DNA of 64,000 bases from Actinomycetospora soli (GCF_021026295.1 NZ_JAJNDA010000005.1:310001-374000), one strand, 5' to 3'; shown: positions 42,901-52,524, numbered from the stretch's first letter. Program-made: numbers and translations. Notes: generated from the sequence alone by a model not told the origin.

Positions 42901-43071
42901 GGTGCCGAGCGCCGCCGCGACGGCCCGCAGCTGCTCGTGGTCGGCCGCGAACGGGTGCGGGCGGGCGCCGCGTGCCCGGCTCCGCGTCGACCCGCCCGCG
43001 CGGCGCGCCGGGTCCTCGGCCCAGAGGCAGAGCCCCCGGCCGGGCGACCACGCGGCGTGCAGCGCGAGCAT
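39961..43071 (-). CDS. SNF2-family DEAD/DEAH ATPase (HelZ-like)
   Basis: 1036 aa. The N-terminal ~450 residues are the SNF2-associated domain. Helicase motifs follow: DDMGLGKTLQVLAL (I), VAPTSVVGNWQ (Ia), VLDEAQLVKN (II), LTGTPVENRL (III), and C-terminal LKAGGTGLTL and RAFRIGQKR (V, VI). DNA translocase of RapA/HelZ type. The C-terminus is a run of Asp and Glu residues. The ATG has no ribosome site; a TAAGTC hexamer overlapping the Rieske stop lies 7 nt upstream. Confidence 0.95.
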   Translation of the reverse strand: MLALHAAWSPGRGLCLWAEDPARRAGGSTRSRARGARPHPFAADHEQLRAVAAALGTAGGEGQAVLHLPSTAGPAGATREPVPSDGSDTPAALAPWTVPVLELDADVLLRSEPLPGEGGEFAVLRALGRLAADLVARGRVLPAPHPDHDDPLGWRPVLQGRDLVAADAFAAALPPAVRAEAVDGRPVADGIGPDPAELVTEALTALVDAEARHRLRDEPAAPALLAATAQGDLDPGLARWEVVGAPHAGPARGTFRFTEIVVDDLGHAVEGEPRFWLEFSLQSAQDASLRVTAESIWRDAGSLRRWLDDPSEMLLAELGRAAAIYPELTEALRVPRPTGMELDREGAHHFLLRVAAPLDRAGFGVLLPSWWSQPARLGVTANATGGAGPEGVVALRGRLRKEELVEFSWKLAVDGDPLSDDEMRALVHAKAPLVFLRGRWVAVDAERLRAGLEFLDRAPGEGTVGDVLALHSAYHDDLPPEWAAPLPVEDVTAAGSLGALLSGAADAHLELLDDPPALEATLRPYQRRGVSWLAFLAGLRVGGLLADDMGLGKTLQVLALEAHERGGPDDGPERPTSGAELRPATSPTLLVAPTSVVGNWQREAARFTPGLRVVVHHGAGRATGDLTATLAAADLVVTSYGTLTRDVAELSRHRYHRLVLDEAQLVKNNRSRAARAVRTIDAGHRLALTGTPVENRLAELWSIMDAVNPGLLGTVTAFRDRYAVPIERHGREDVARRLQTAVRPFLLRRVKTDRTVVDDLPDKIETVERCSLTAEQASLYQVVVDEMTETLSGLETAGREGIERRGKVLAALTKLKQVCDHPALLLHDGSPLARRSGKLARVEEIVAEILAAGEKALLFTQFTEFGDALAPYLARRFGVEVLWLHGGTSRRARDRMVEAFQSDGGPPLFLLSLKAGGTGLTLTAAQHVIHLDRWWNPAVEDQATDRAFRIGQKRTVQVRKLVCGGTVEERIDDLIEGKRTLAGQVIGEGGDDPDWLTGLSTDELRRVVALDPGATDDGGDDGGDDDDDELDDDDAA

Positions 43072-43078
43072 CTCGGGA

Positions 43079-43084
43079 GACTTA
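43079..43084 (-). promoter_or_regulatory. Possible -10 overlapping the Rieske stop codon
   Basis: TAAGTC on the minus strand begins with the TAA stop of the Rieske gene and ends 7 nt before the helicase ATG. Confidence 0.4.
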
Positions 43085-43552
43085 CGCGAACTGCACCTGC
43101 CCGTTCACGACGGTCGTCGCGACGGGGGTGAGCCCACTCTCCGCCGGGCCCTTCTTGAGGGCGCCCGACGTGGCGTCGAACTGGCTGCCGTGGTTCGGGC
43201 AGGTGATGGTGCCGCCCTCGGGCGGGTCGACCGGGGTGCCCTGGTGCGGGCACGCGGCGTCGAAGGCCTTGATGACGCCGGCCTGGGGCTGGGTGAGCAC
43301 GACCGGCCCGTTCGGCCCCTCCACGACGACGCCGCCGCCGACCGGGACCGCGGAGACCGGGGTGCCGCCCGCGGGCGGGGCGGTGGTGGCGCCGCCGGTC
43401 GCCCCGCTGCCGCCGCCGGCGGGTGCCGTGCTCTCGCCGCCCGACGAGCAGGCGGCGAGGGCGGCGGGTGCGGCGAGGGCGACGACGAGGCCGCACAGGG
43501 CGCGACGGCGGGTCAGGCCGCCCGGGGTCGCAGGCGTGTTCTCGAGGGTCAC
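43082..43552 (-). CDS. Tat-exported Rieske [2Fe-2S] lipoprotein
   Basis: 156 aa from the GTG at 43552, preceded by GGAGG inside the palindrome GGAGGCCTCC; longer frames upstream are not credible. N-terminus: RRR at 15-17, a hydrophobic stretch, and a lipobox LAAC (Cys35), so a Tat signal plus lipid anchor. A Gly/Ala/Thr/Pro linker (36-75) leads to the Rieske fold with CPHQG (Cys101, His103) and CPNHG (Cys118, His121). It resembles small Rieske proteins of unknown redox partner; no cytochrome or oxygenase gene is adjacent. Confidence 0.92.
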   Translation of the reverse strand: MTLENTPATPGGLTRRRALCGLVVALAAPAALAACSSGGESTAPAGGGSGATGGATTAPPAGGTPVSAVPVGGGVVVEGPNGPVVLTQPQAGVIKAFDAACPHQGTPVDPPEGGTITCPNHGSQFDATSGALKKGPAESGLTPVATTVVNGQVQFA

Positions 43553-43616
43553 GGGCGGAGGCCTCCGTCGGGGTCGCGGTGGTGGTCGCGGCTGGTCGTC
43601 GAACCTACTCGGGGCG

Positions 43617-44309
43617 TCACTCGGGCAGGGCGAGCAGCCCGGCGACGACGTCGTCCAGGCTCTCCGCCACGACGTGCGGCCGGAGTACGGCGTCGGGGAC
43701 CCGGCCCTCGAGCCGCTCGCAGTAGCCGCCGAGGAGCCCGGCCGCCTGGGCACCGTGGACGTCCCAGGAGTGCACCGCGACCAGGGCCGTCCGGCCCGGC
43801 TCACCGCCCACGCGCTGCACCGCGAAGTCGTACACCCGCCGCGGCGGCTTGAACGAGGCGATCTCCTCGCAGGAGAAGACGTCGTCGAGCAGGTCGCGCA
43901 CGCCGGCGTTCTCCAGGGCCGCGCTCGCCGTGGCGGCCGAGCCGTGCGTGAAGCCGTAGGCGGCCACGCCGGCGTCGCGGAGCAGCGTGAACGCGGCGCG
44001 GACGTCGTCGTGGACGGGCAGTTCGCGGAAGCCGTCGAGGACCGAGGCGACCTGGTCGTCGTCGAGGTCGCGTCCGCTGGTGCGTCGGAGCATGTCGGTG
44101 GCGACCGTCCGGAACGGCGGCGCCTCGCCCGCGAGCGTCATCGCCATGCCCTGGTGCAGCAGCCGGGCGAAGAACAGCTCCAGCTCGTGACCCGGGCGGC
44201 CCAGGGCGACGAACCGCGGCCGCAGGCCCTCCAGCTGCAGGCAGGTCTCGAAGAGGTCGAACAGCACGACCTTCGGACGGCGGGCGGGCGCGGGCTGCGG
44301 GGCGGTCAC
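43617..44309 (-). CDS. HAD-superfamily hydrolase, haloacid dehalogenase-like
   Basis: 230 aa from a GTG. Motif I FDLFETCL (nucleophile Asp18), motif II Thr/Ser in FTHGSA, motif III Lys in SFKPPRRVY, and motif IV Asp in HSWDVHGA. The cap lies between I and II. The pattern is that of the type II haloacid dehalogenase subfamily, though whether the substrate is a haloacid or a phosphate ester cannot be told. Repeat array C begins 87 nt upstream. Confidence 0.88.
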   Translation of the reverse strand: MTAPQPAPARRPKVVLFDLFETCLQLEGLRPRFVALGRPGHELELFFARLLHQGMAMTLAGEAPPFRTVATDMLRRTSGRDLDDDQVASVLDGFRELPVHDDVRAAFTLLRDAGVAAYGFTHGSAATASAALENAGVRDLLDDVFSCEEIASFKPPRRVYDFAVQRVGGEPGRTALVAVHSWDVHGAQAAGLLGGYCERLEGRVPDAVLRPHVVAESLDDVVAGLLALPE

Positions 44310-44395
44310 GGGCGCCCATCGTGCCGGGTGTGCCGTAGCTCGGCGCGTTCAGTCGGGATCGGCTCGGGTCGCCGGGTGCTCGGTGCGGCCGGCTC

Positions 44396-44780
44396 GCGCG
44401 CGGCGCACACATTCGGTTGGGAGGGACGTTCGTGGTCCGGGATCTCTGCGCGTGGCGCACACAGTCGGCCGGGAGGGACGTTCGTGGTCGGGGACTTCTG
44501 CGCGTGGCGCACACAGTCGGCCGGGAGAGACGTCCGTCGTCCGGCACTTCTGCGCGTGGCGCACATATTCAGGCGGGTCGGGCGTCCGCGTGGAAGAACC
44601 TGCGCGTCGCGCACACGCTCCGCGTGGAGGGACGCTCGTCGTCGAGGGACCCCCGCGCCACACTCGGTCCGGCAGATAGCCCGTCGGGCCGCATCGAGGT
44701 CCCCCCCGGCGTTGTGTGCGGGACGCGCGGGGTTCAGTAGACGGGTGCCGTGGTCCCGCGGATGTGTGTGCGGGACGCGC
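44396..44780. repeat. Repeat array C of the 52-bp phased family
   Basis: Forward cores GCGCGnnGCGCACACA start at 44396, 44448, 44500, 44552 and 44602 (spacing 52, 52, 52, 50). Inverted cores TGTGTGCGnnnCGCGC start at 44713 and 44765 (52 apart); the last ends 6 nt from the pyrD stop. Between cores the first four units are also similar (GGGAGGGACGTTCGTGGTC). The 476-bp gap between HAD and pyrD holds nothing else. Confidence 0.93.
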
Positions 44781-44785
44781 GGAGG

Positions 44786-45811
44786 TCAGGTCGACAGCGG
44801 GCGTGCGAGCTCGGTGTTGACCCGCGCGGGCCAGGCGGGCCCGCCGTAGACGAACCCGGTGTAGGACTGCACCAGCGTGGCGCCGGCGTCGAGGCGACGG
44901 CGGGCCTCGGCGGCATCGGCGATGCCGCCGACGGAGACGATCGTCAACCGGCCGCCCACCCGCGCGACGAGGCGCGCGAGGATCGCGCGGGCGGGCTCGA
45001 CGAGCGGGGCGCCGGACAGGCCGCCGGTGCCCGCGGCGTCCACGACGGCGGGGTCGGAGCGCAGCCCGGACCGCGCGACCGTCGTGTTGGTGGCGACGAT
45101 CCCGTCCAGGCCCGCGGTCACCGCGAGGTCCGCGACCGCGTCGACCCCGTCGTCGTCGAGATCGGCCGTGATCTTGACGAGCAGCGGCGTCGCGCCGATC
45201 TCCTCGCGCACCGCCGCGAGCAGCGGCTCGAGGGCGTCGACGCCCTGGAGGTCGCGCAGGCCGGGGGTGTTCGGGGAGGACACGTTGACGACGACGTAGT
45301 CGGCGTACGGACCGAGGGCACGCGCGGAGTACCGGTAGTCGGCGACGGTCTGCTCGGGCCCCGTGGCGGCCTTCGACTTGCCGATGTTGACGCCGAGCAC
45401 GGTGCCGAGCGGCCCGCCGTCGCGCAGCTGCGCCAGCCGCTCGGCGACGGCGTCCGCACCGGCGTTGTTGAAGCCCATGCGGTTGACCAGCGCGCGGTCG
45501 TCGGGCAGGCGGAACAGGCGGGGCCGGGGGTTGCCGGGCTGCGGCCGGGCGGTGACGGTGCCGATCTCGACGGCGCCGAACCCGAGTCGGGCGAGCCCGC
45601 GGATGCCCTCGGCGTCCTTGTCGTAGCCCGCGGCGACCCCGAGCGGCGACGGGAACGTCAGGCCCATCGCGGTGACCGCGAGCGACGGGTCCGGGGTGCG
45701 CTCCGGGATCACCGGCGTGGCCGCGGCGAGGGCGCGGATCCCGATGCGGTGGGTCCGCTCGGCCGGCACGCGCACCGCGACGTGCCGGAAGAGCGACTCG
45801 TACAGCGTCAC
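44786..45811 (-). CDS. pyrD: Dihydroorotate dehydrogenase, quinone-dependent (class 2)
   Basis: 341 aa from a GTG overlapping the PH-domain gene by 4 nt. Class 2 features: hydrophobic N-terminal helix region for membrane quinone, AAGYDKDAEG and NRMGFNNAGAD, the catalytic serine in NVSSPNTPGLRDLQ, KITADL and SVGGIADA contacting FMN, and YTGFVYGGP. It oxidises dihydroorotate to orotate; pyrF and carAB are in the same window but a different operon. Coupled to riboflavin genes that supply its FMN. Confidence 0.97.
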   Translation of the reverse strand: MTLYESLFRHVAVRVPAERTHRIGIRALAAATPVIPERTPDPSLAVTAMGLTFPSPLGVAAGYDKDAEGIRGLARLGFGAVEIGTVTARPQPGNPRPRLFRLPDDRALVNRMGFNNAGADAVAERLAQLRDGGPLGTVLGVNIGKSKAATGPEQTVADYRYSARALGPYADYVVVNVSSPNTPGLRDLQGVDALEPLLAAVREEIGATPLLVKITADLDDDGVDAVADLAVTAGLDGIVATNTTVARSGLRSDPAVVDAAGTGGLSGAPLVEPARAILARLVARVGGRLTIVSVGGIADAAEARRRLDAGATLVQSYTGFVYGGPAWPARVNTELARPLST

Positions 45812-46290
45812 CGGGCGTACGTCGCGTGCAGGTCCCGCAAACCCTTCACGGCCTCGACGGCGTGGAGCTTGTCCACGGCCTGGATCGCGGAGACGACCAG
45901 GTACTCGTCGTCGGGCAGGTCGATCCGGGCGAACTGGGCGCCGTCGGGGAAGCTGATGCCGACCACGTCGGCCCACGCGACGCGTCGCGTGAGGATCGTC
46001 GCGCGGACCTCCACCCCGCCGGCGCCCGCGCGCAGCCGGGGCCGGGTGAACAGCAGCGCGCAGCCCGCGAGGATCAGCCCGAGGACGACCATGGCGACCT
46101 GGTCGGCGGGCCGGAAGTTGAAGCCCGCCGACTCGACGTACACCAGCAGCGCGCCGCCGGCGAAGAACGCGAACAGCAGGATCGCGACGACCCAGGCGAC
46201 CCACCGGATGCGCCGCGGCCGGATCTCCAGCTCGACCGGGCCGAGGTCCAGACCCTCGGGCGGGACGACGACCGGGGAGTCGGCGCTCAT
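45808..46290 (-). CDS. PH-domain membrane protein
   Basis: 160 aa. Two hydrophobic segments (about 30-53 and 63-82) precede a bacterial PH-like domain ([20 protein letters not shown], then [20 protein letters not shown]). Homologues sit directly after ribH in mycobacteria as well. Function unknown. Joined by 4-nt overlaps to ribH and pyrD on either side. Confidence 0.88.
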   Translation of the reverse strand: MSADSPVVVPPEGLDLGPVELEIRPRRIRWVAWVVAILLFAFFAGGALLVYVESAGFNFRPADQVAMVVLGLILAGCALLFTRPRLRAGAGGVEVRATILTRRVAWADVVGISFPDGAQFARIDLPDDEYLVVSAIQAVDKLHAVEAVKGLRDLHATYAR

Positions 46291-46793
46291 CGCGCGAACC
46301 CGACGGGCGCGCGGTGCGTCCCGTCGCGCAACTGCTTGAGGGTGATCGCGGCGTCGAGGGCGGCCACGACCGCCTCGAACCCCTTGTCCTCCGTCGACTG
46401 CGGGGTCCCGGCGCGCTCCCAGGCCTGGTCGAGGTTCTCCGTCGTGAGCACCCCGTTGCCGACCGGCGTGCGCTCGTCGAGCCCGACGCGCAGCAGCCCC
46501 GCCGTCACGGCGTCGCAGACGTAGTCGAAGTGCGGCGTCGCGCCGCGGATCACCACGCCGAGCCCGACGACCGCGTCGTGCCCGGCCGCGAGGCCCTGGC
46601 AGACGACGGGCAGCTCCATCGCGCCCGCCACCCGCACCACCGTCGGGTGCTCGACGTTGCCGCGCTCGGCCGCGAGCAGCGCCCGCTCGAGCATCGTCTC
46701 GACGATCTCGGCGTTCCACCGGGTCGCCGCGATCCCCAGGCGCAGGCCCGTGGCGTCCGGCACCGCGATGTCGGGGCGTCCCTGCGTGCTCAT
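46287..46793 (-). CDS. ribH: 6,7-dimethyl-8-ribityllumazine synthase
   Basis: 168 aa. [11 protein letters not shown] near the N-terminus, [11 protein letters not shown], and [20 protein letters not shown] with the catalytic His are the family landmarks. Condenses the pyrimidine and butanone phosphate precursors; ribE then makes riboflavin. 4-nt overlaps on both sides. Confidence 0.97.
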   Translation of the reverse strand: MSTQGRPDIAVPDATGLRLGIAATRWNAEIVETMLERALLAAERGNVEHPTVVRVAGAMELPVVCQGLAAGHDAVVGLGVVIRGATPHFDYVCDAVTAGLLRVGLDERTPVGNGVLTTENLDQAWERAGTPQSTEDKGFEAVVAALDAAITLKQLRDGTHRAPVGFAR

Positions 46794-48055
46794 GCGCCGG
46801 ACTCGCTGCTCGCCAGGCCGGCCTCGTAGACGTCGAGGCCCTGGAGGTCGTGCCCCATGCGGTCCCGCTTGGTGCGCAGGTAGTGCAGGTTCTCCGGGGT
46901 CGCGCGCAGCGGCAGGGCGACGCGGTCGAGGATCGTCAGGCCGTAGCCCTCGAGCCCCGCGCGCTTCTCCGGGTTGTTCGTCAGCAGGCGCATGCTCCTG
47001 ATGCCGAGGTCGGCGAGGATCTGGGCACCGGTGCCGTAGTCCCGCGCGTCGGCGGGCATGCCGAGCGCGAGGTTCGCGTCGACGGTGTCGGCCCCGGCGT
47101 CCTGCAGCTGGTAGGCCTGCAGCTTGTGGATCAGGCCGATCCCCCGGCCCTCGTGGCCGCGCACGTAGAGCACCACCCCGCGGCCCTCGGCGGCGACGGC
47201 GGCCATCGCGGCGTCGAGCTGCGGGCCGCAGTCGCAGCGGCGGGAACCGAGGACGTCGCCGGTGAGGCACTCGGAGTGCACGCGGACCAGGACGTCCTCG
47301 CCGTCGCCGAGGTCGCCGTAGACCAGGGCGAGGTGCTCGATGCCGTCGAGCAGCGAGTCGTACCCGTAGGCCTCGAACTCGCCGTGGACGGTCGGGAGGT
47401 GCGCGTGGGCGACCTGTGCGACCTGCTTCTCCGACCGGCGCCGGTAGGCGATCAGGTCCTTGATGGTGATGAGCGCGAGGTCGTGCTCGTCGGCGAACAC
47501 CGCGAGCTCCTCGTAGCGCGCCATCTCGCCGTCGTCCTTCTGCGAGACGATCTCGCAGATCGCGCCGGCGGGCTCCAGCCCGGCGAGGCGGGCGAGGTCG
47601 ACGGCGGCCTCGGTGTGCCCGGGGCGGCGCAGGACGCCGCCGTCGCGGGCCCGCAGCGGGACGACGTGCCCGGGGCGGGAGAGGTCGGTGGCCGCCGACG
47701 CCGGGTTGGCGAGGACCTGGATGGTCCGGGCACGGTCGGCGCCGGAGATGCCGGTGCCGATGCCCTCGCGGGCGTCGACGGACACCGTGTAGGCGGTGCC
47801 GTGCCGGTCCTGGTTGATGGAGTGCGCGGGCGGCAGGTCGAGGCGGTCGCACGCCTCGCCGGTCAGCGGCACGCAGATGTAGCCCGAGGTGTAGCGCACC
47901 ATGAAGGAGACGAGCTCCGGCGTCGCCTTCTCGGCGGCGAAGATCAGGTCGCCCTCGTTCTCGCGGTCCTCGTCGTCGACCACGACGACGGCCTTGCCCG
48001 CGGCGATGTCCTCGATGGCCCGCTCGATGTGCTCGAAGCCGTCCACGTGGTTCAT
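46790..48055 (-). CDS. ribBA: Bifunctional DHBP synthase / GTP cyclohydrolase II
   Basis: 421 aa. N-terminal DHBP synthase half (1 to about 205) with [19 protein letters not shown] and [11 protein letters not shown]-terminal GTP cyclohydrolase II with [19 protein letters not shown] (zinc cysteines) and [12 protein letters not shown]. It supplies both riboflavin precursors. ATG overlapping ribE. Confidence 0.98.
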   Translation of the reverse strand: MNHVDGFEHIERAIEDIAAGKAVVVVDDEDRENEGDLIFAAEKATPELVSFMVRYTSGYICVPLTGEACDRLDLPPAHSINQDRHGTAYTVSVDAREGIGTGISGADRARTIQVLANPASAATDLSRPGHVVPLRARDGGVLRRPGHTEAAVDLARLAGLEPAGAICEIVSQKDDGEMARYEELAVFADEHDLALITIKDLIAYRRRSEKQVAQVAHAHLPTVHGEFEAYGYDSLLDGIEHLALVYGDLGDGEDVLVRVHSECLTGDVLGSRRCDCGPQLDAAMAAVAAEGRGVVLYVRGHEGRGIGLIHKLQAYQLQDAGADTVDANLALGMPADARDYGTGAQILADLGIRSMRLLTNNPEKRAGLEGYGLTILDRVALPLRATPENLHYLRTKRDRMGHDLQGLDVYEAGLASSESGA

Positions 48056-48696
48056 GCTCCCGACTCCGTTCCCGCCGGCTGCTGCACGGACCCCGTGCCG
48101 AGCAGCCGTTCGACGTACTTGGCCACCACGTCGACCTCCAGGTTCACGGTCGCGCCGACCTCGCGCGACCCGAGGGTGGTCTCGGCGAGCGTGGTGGGGA
48201 TCAGCCCGACGGCGAACCCGTCGTCGTCCACCTCGGTCACGGTGAGGCTCACGCCGTCCACGGCGATCGAGCCCTTCTCGACGATGTAGCGCGCGATCCC
48301 GACGCTCCCGTCTGCCGCGCGCGGGGTGCGGAAGCGCACCGCGGTCCAGTGCTCGGACGGTTCGACGGCCGCGACCGTGGCCGTGCCGTCGACGTGGCCC
48401 TGCACGATGTGCCCGCCGAGCCGGGCGCCCGCCGCCAGGGCACGCTCCAGGTTCACCGGGGTTCCGGCGGCCGCGCCCGCGAGGCTCGAGCGGCGCAGGG
48501 TCTCGCCCATGACGTCGACGGCGAACGACTCCGGCTCCGGGTCGACCACCGTCAGGCACACGCCGTTGACCGCGATCGAGTCGCCGGGCCGGGCGTCGGA
48601 GACCACCAGCGGGCCGCGGATGCGCAGCCGGGCGGCGTCCGCCTGCGGGGTGACGTCGACGATCTCGCCGACCTCCTCCACGATCCCCGTGAACAC
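48052..48696 (-). CDS. ribE: Riboflavin synthase alpha chain
   Basis: 214 aa from the GTG at 48696 ([11 protein letters not shown] follows). Two lumazine-binding repeats: NGVCLTVVD with [12 protein letters not shown], and [10 protein letters not shown] with [12 protein letters not shown]. First gene of ribE-ribBA-ribH-PH-pyrD. The 122-bp upstream gap shows no FMN riboswitch. ribD is not between rpe and ribE, unlike the mycobacterial arrangement. Confidence 0.96.
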   Translation of the reverse strand: MFTGIVEEVGEIVDVTPQADAARLRIRGPLVVSDARPGDSIAVNGVCLTVVDPEPESFAVDVMGETLRRSSLAGAAAGTPVNLERALAAGARLGGHIVQGHVDGTATVAAVEPSEHWTAVRFRTPRAADGSVGIARYIVEKGSIAVDGVSLTVTEVDDDGFAVGLIPTTLAETTLGSREVGATVNLEVDVVAKYVERLLGTGSVQQPAGTESGA

Positions 48697-48818
48697 TCCT
48701 GGCTCCCCTGCCCCGTCGTCCGGTCGTCGCTCGCGTGAACGATCGACGCTGCCTGCATCATCCTCGCGCGGCCGTCGCTCACCGGGTCCCTTCCCGGTGA
48801 CAACCGCCACTGCTCAGG

Positions 48819-49508
48819 TTACTCGCGAGTAGACCGTGAACGGTGCGGGGAGACCGCCGCGGCCTGCTCGCGCAGCGCCGCGACCGCCCGCGCCGGGTCG
48901 TCCGCGCCGTAGACCGCGCTGCCCGCGACGAAGCAGTCGACCCCGGCCTCGGCGGCCTGCTCCACGGTGTCCGCGCTGATCCCGCCGTCGATCTCGACGA
49001 GCACCCGCAGGTGCCCGGTGTCGACCAGCCGCCGCGCCGTGCGGACCTTGTCCAGCACCTCGGGCATGAAGCTCTGCCCGCCGAAGCCGGGCTCCACGCT
49101 CATGACGAGCAGCGTGTCGTAGTCGGCGAGGACCTCGATCCAGTCCTCGAGCGGCGTCCTCGGCTTGATGGAGAGCCCGGCGAGGGCGCCGGCGGCGCGG
49201 AGGTCCTTCGCGAGCTTGCGCGGGTCGTGCGCGGCCTCGGCGTGCACGGTGACGTTGTGGGCCCCGGCCTCCGCGTAGGGCGGCGCCCAGCGGTCCGGGT
49301 CCTCGATCATCAGGTGGCAGTCCAGCGGGATGTCGGTGGCCCGCAGCAGGCTCTCCACCACCGGCAGGCCGAGCGTCAGGTTGGGCACGAAGTGCGCGTC
49401 CATGACGTCGACGTGTAGCCAGTCGGAGCCGTGCACCGCCGCGGCCTCGTCGGCGAGCCGGGCGAAGTCCGCGGACAGGATGCTGGGTGCGATGAGCGGG
49501 GCGGGCAC
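48819..49508 (-). CDS. rpe: Ribulose-phosphate 3-epimerase
   Basis: 229 aa from the GTG at 49508; a GTG six codons upstream (49526) is possible. [41 protein letters not shown] and EIDGGI give the metal and phosphate sites of the TIM barrel. Links the pentose phosphate pathway; lies 24 nt after rsmB. Confidence 0.96.
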   Translation of the reverse strand: MPAPLIAPSILSADFARLADEAAAVHGSDWLHVDVMDAHFVPNLTLGLPVVESLLRATDIPLDCHLMIEDPDRWAPPYAEAGAHNVTVHAEAAHDPRKLAKDLRAAGALAGLSIKPRTPLEDWIEVLADYDTLLVMSVEPGFGGQSFMPEVLDKVRTARRLVDTGHLRVLVEIDGGISADTVEQAAEAGVDCFVAGSAVYGADDPARAVAALREQAAAVSPHRSRSTRE

Positions 49509-49532
49509 GGCCCCAGTCTCCCGCACCCCTGA

Positions 49533-50996
49533 TCAGCCGCTGCGCCGCAGGGTCGCGCAGTACATGGCGTCGGTCCCGTGCCGGTGCGGCCACAGCTGCA
49601 GGCCTGGCCCCGTCCCGACGTCGGACCCGGTCAGCTCGGGCAGGGCGGCGGCGGTGTCGAGCACCTCGGCGCCGGTCGCCGCCGCGACGGCCCGGACGAC
49701 GTCGACCGTCTCCTCCGGGTGCGGCGAGCAGGTCGCGTAGGTGACCACCCCGCCGGGCCGCACCCGCTCCAGGGCGTGGGTGAGCAGGTCGCGCTGCAGC
49801 GCCGTCAGGTCGACGACGTCCTCGGGCCGGCGGCGCCAGCGGGCCTCCGGACGGCGGCGCAACGCCCCCAGCCCGGTGCACGGTGCGTCGACGAGGACGC
49901 GGTCGTAGGCCGCCTCGGGCAGCGCGATCTCGCGGGCGTCGCCGGTGTGCACGCGCACGGGCAGGCCGGCGGTGGCCTTCTCGACGAGGGCCGCGCGGTG
50001 CGGGGCGCGGTCGACGGCGTCGAGGGTGGCGCCGGAGATCGCGGCGAGCGCACCGAGCAGGGCGGCCTTGCCGCCGGGGCCCGCGCACAGGTCGAGCCAG
50101 AGCTCGTCGCGGCCCTCGAGCGGGGCACGGGCGGCGGCGAGCGCGACCAGCTGGCTGCCCTCGTCCTGCACCGCGGCGAGGCCCTCGCGGACCGGCTCGA
50201 GGTCGCCGGGGTCGCCGCCCTCGGTGAGCAGCACCCCGTAGGGCGAGTACGGCGCCTCCTCGCCCCCGGTGATCGCAGCCAGTTCCTCGGCGCTGATCTC
50301 GCCCGGGCGCGCCGCGAGGTGGACCGCGGGCCGGGCGTCGTCGGCCGCGAGCGCCGCGTCGAGCTCGGACTCCGGCAGGACCGCCGCGAAGACCTCGGCG
50401 ATCCAGCGCGGGTGGGCGTGCACGAACGCGAGGTGCCCGACCGGGTCGGTCCCCGCGTCCGGCGCGAGCTCGGCGACCCACCCGGCCTCGTCGCGCTCCG
50501 CCACCTTGCGCAGCACCGCGTTGACGAAGCCGGTCGGCTTCGAGCCCGCCCGCGAGCGCACGAGCTCCACCGTGGCGCCCACCGCGGCGTGTGCGGGGAT
50601 GCGGGTGCGCAGCAGCTGCTGGGCTCCGAGGCGCAGGGCGTCGAGGACGACGCCGTCGAGCCGGTCGAGGGGTCGGTCGACGCACGCGGAGAGCACGGCG
50701 TCGAGCAGGCCCTGCGCCCGGCACGCGCCGTAGGCGAGGTCGGTGGCCAGGGCGGCGTCGCGGCCGGAGACGCGGCGCTCGCGCAGCAGTCGCGGCAGCG
50801 TCAGGTTGGCGTAGGCGTCGTCCTCGCGGACGGCCCGCAGGGTGTCGAGGGCGGCCTCGCGGGCGGCGTCGCCCTGCGGCGGACGGTTCGGCCCGGAGCG
50901 GCCGCGCGGCGGGCCCGACCGGTGCGGTCGGTCGGGCTTGCGGCGCGGTCCCTTGCCGGAGCGGTGGCCGCCGGGCGGGACGGAGCTGTCGGTCAT
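49533..50996 (-). CDS. rsmB: 16S rRNA m5C967 methyltransferase RsmB
   Basis: 487 aa. A basic, disordered N-terminus of about 45 residues, a NusB-like RNA-binding domain (to about 190), then a Rossmann methyltransferase with [12 protein letters not shown] (motif I), [15 protein letters not shown] (motif IV cysteine) and [10 protein letters not shown] (motif VI catalytic cysteine). ATG overlaps fmt by 4 nt. Confidence 0.95.
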   Translation of the reverse strand: MTDSSVPPGGHRSGKGPRRKPDRPHRSGPPRGRSGPNRPPQGDAAREAALDTLRAVREDDAYANLTLPRLLRERRVSGRDAALATDLAYGACRAQGLLDAVLSACVDRPLDRLDGVVLDALRLGAQQLLRTRIPAHAAVGATVELVRSRAGSKPTGFVNAVLRKVAERDEAGWVAELAPDAGTDPVGHLAFVHAHPRWIAEVFAAVLPESELDAALAADDARPAVHLAARPGEISAEELAAITGGEEAPYSPYGVLLTEGGDPGDLEPVREGLAAVQDEGSQLVALAAARAPLEGRDELWLDLCAGPGGKAALLGALAAISGATLDAVDRAPHRAALVEKATAGLPVRVHTGDAREIALPEAAYDRVLVDAPCTGLGALRRRPEARWRRRPEDVVDLTALQRDLLTHALERVRPGGVVTYATCSPHPEETVDVVRAVAAATGAEVLDTAAALPELTGSDVGTGPGLQLWPHRHGTDAMYCATLRRSG

Positions 50997-51934
50997 CCGG
51001 TTCCCGTCGTCTCGAACCGCTCCCCCGCCGTCGGCTGGACGCCGCGGCTCCAGTCGACCGCGGGCATCATCGGCTTGCCGGCCGGCTGCACGCTGCCCAG
51101 CACGACGGGCGCCGCGGCCGTCCCGACGAGGACCCGCCTGCGCTCCACGACGATCTCCCCCGGGGCCAGGTCGTCGAAGCCCGTCGTCGTGACCGGGCCC
51201 AGCTTGAGCCGGGTACCGCGGAACTCGGTCCACGCCCCCGGGGCCGGCGTGACCGACCGGACGTGCCGGTCGATCGCGAGCGGCGGGTCGGTCCAGCGGA
51301 CCCGGGCGTCGTCGACGGTGACCTTCGGGGCGACCGAGACGCCCTCGGCGGGCTGCGGCACGGGCTGCAGGGAGCCGTCGGCGATCCCGTCGAGGGTCGC
51401 CGCGAGCAGGCCCGCCCCGCTGTGGCTGAGCCGCTCGAGCAGCGCGCCTGCGGTGTCGTCGTCGGCGATCTTCTCGGTGACGGTCCCGAACACCGGGCCG
51501 GTGTCCATGCCCTCCTCGAGCCGGAACGTGCTGGCGCCGGTGATCTCGTCCCCGGCGCGGATCGCGGCCTGCACCGGCGCGGCCCCGCGCCACGCGGGCA
51601 GCAGGGAGAAGTGGAGGTTGACCCAGCCGTGGGCCGGGATCGCGAGGGCCGCCGGACGCAGCAGGTTCCCGTAGGCGACGACGGGACAGCAGTCCGGTGC
51701 GATCGCCGTGAGGCGCGCGAGGAACTCGGGGTCCGACGCCTTCGCCGGGGTCAGCACCTCGACCCCGGCCTCGTCGGCCAGCAGGCCCACCGGGGAGCGC
51801 TGCAGCCGGCGCTTCCGCCCGGCGGGCGCGTCGGGGCGGGTGACCACGGCGACGACCTCGTGCGCGGTGCCCTCCAGCAGGCGGCGCAGCGAGGGTACGG
51901 CGGGGTCCGGGGTGCCGGCGAAGACGAGCCGCAT
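50993..51934 (-). CDS. fmt: Methionyl-tRNA formyltransferase
   Basis: 313 aa. [38 protein letters not shown] (catalytic Asn and His) and [10 protein letters not shown] are the expected motifs. Adds the formyl group that Def, encoded immediately upstream with no gap, later removes. Def-fmt-rsmB form one unit. Confidence 0.97.
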   Translation of the reverse strand: MRLVFAGTPDPAVPSLRRLLEGTAHEVVAVVTRPDAPAGRKRRLQRSPVGLLADEAGVEVLTPAKASDPEFLARLTAIAPDCCPVVAYGNLLRPAALAIPAHGWVNLHFSLLPAWRGAAPVQAAIRAGDEITGASTFRLEEGMDTGPVFGTVTEKIADDDTAGALLERLSHSGAGLLAATLDGIADGSLQPVPQPAEGVSVAPKVTVDDARVRWTDPPLAIDRHVRSVTPAPGAWTEFRGTRLKLGPVTTTGFDDLAPGEIVVERRRVLVGTAAAPVVLGSVQPAGKPMMPAVDWSRGVQPTAGERFETTGTG

Positions 51935-52516
51935 CTAGCGGACGCCCCCGAACAGCGGGTTGACCTTCTGCGACGGGTCGGCCACGTGCGGGTTCTGCTT
52001 GATGCGCGGCGGCGCCGTGGGGTCGAACCACTCGGCCTGGCGGATCGCCGCCATCGCCTCCTTGCGGGTCGCCGCGTCCAGCCGGTCGAGGAAGAGCACC
52101 CCGTCGAGGTGGTCGGTCTCGTGCTGGATGGCGCGGGCCAGCATGGCCGTGCCCTCGACCCGCAGCGGCTCGCCGTGCATGTCCCAGCCGGTCGCGACCA
52201 CGTGGTCGTACCGCGTGCAGTCCCAGCGGAAGCCCGGGATGGACAGGCAGCCCTCGGGGCCGGTCTGCTCGGTGTCGTCGAGGACGTTCCAGGTCGGGTT
52301 GACCAGGTGGCCGTGCATGTCCTCGCCGGCGCGGTAGGTGAACACGCGCAGCCCCACGCCGATCTGCGGCGCCGCGAGACCGGCCCCGCCCTGCTCCCGC
52401 ATCGTCTCGTCGAGGTCGGCGACGAGCTGGCGCAGCTCCTTGTCGAACGTGGTCACCTCGGCGGCGCGCTCCCGCAGGACGGGATCCCCGAAGTAGCGGA
52501 CGGGCTGGACGGTCAC
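51935..52516 (-). CDS. def: Peptide deformylase
   Basis: 193 aa from the GTG at 52516. All three metal-site motifs are present: GGAGLAAPQIG, EGCLSIPG (Cys) and QHETDHLDG (two His, catalytic Glu). A perfect TAGACT hexamer lies 8 nt before the GTG and no Shine-Dalgarno is seen, so the message is probably leaderless. Repeat array D begins 33 nt upstream. Confidence 0.97.
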   Translation of the reverse strand: MTVQPVRYFGDPVLRERAAEVTTFDKELRQLVADLDETMREQGGAGLAAPQIGVGLRVFTYRAGEDMHGHLVNPTWNVLDDTEQTGPEGCLSIPGFRWDCTRYDHVVATGWDMHGEPLRVEGTAMLARAIQHETDHLDGVLFLDRLDAATRKEAMAAIRQAEWFDPTAPPRIKQNPHVADPSQKVNPLFGGVR

Positions 52517-52524
52517 GGTCGTCC

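Noticed and set aside
44383-44740. Cysteine- and arginine-rich peptides encoded in array C (and similar ones in A and D)
   Set aside because: The peptides repeat because the DNA does, occur in several frames, have no ribosome sites and match no family I know.
48697-48818. FMN riboswitch before ribE
   Set aside because: None of the conserved RFN-element boxes is visible in the 122-bp gap.
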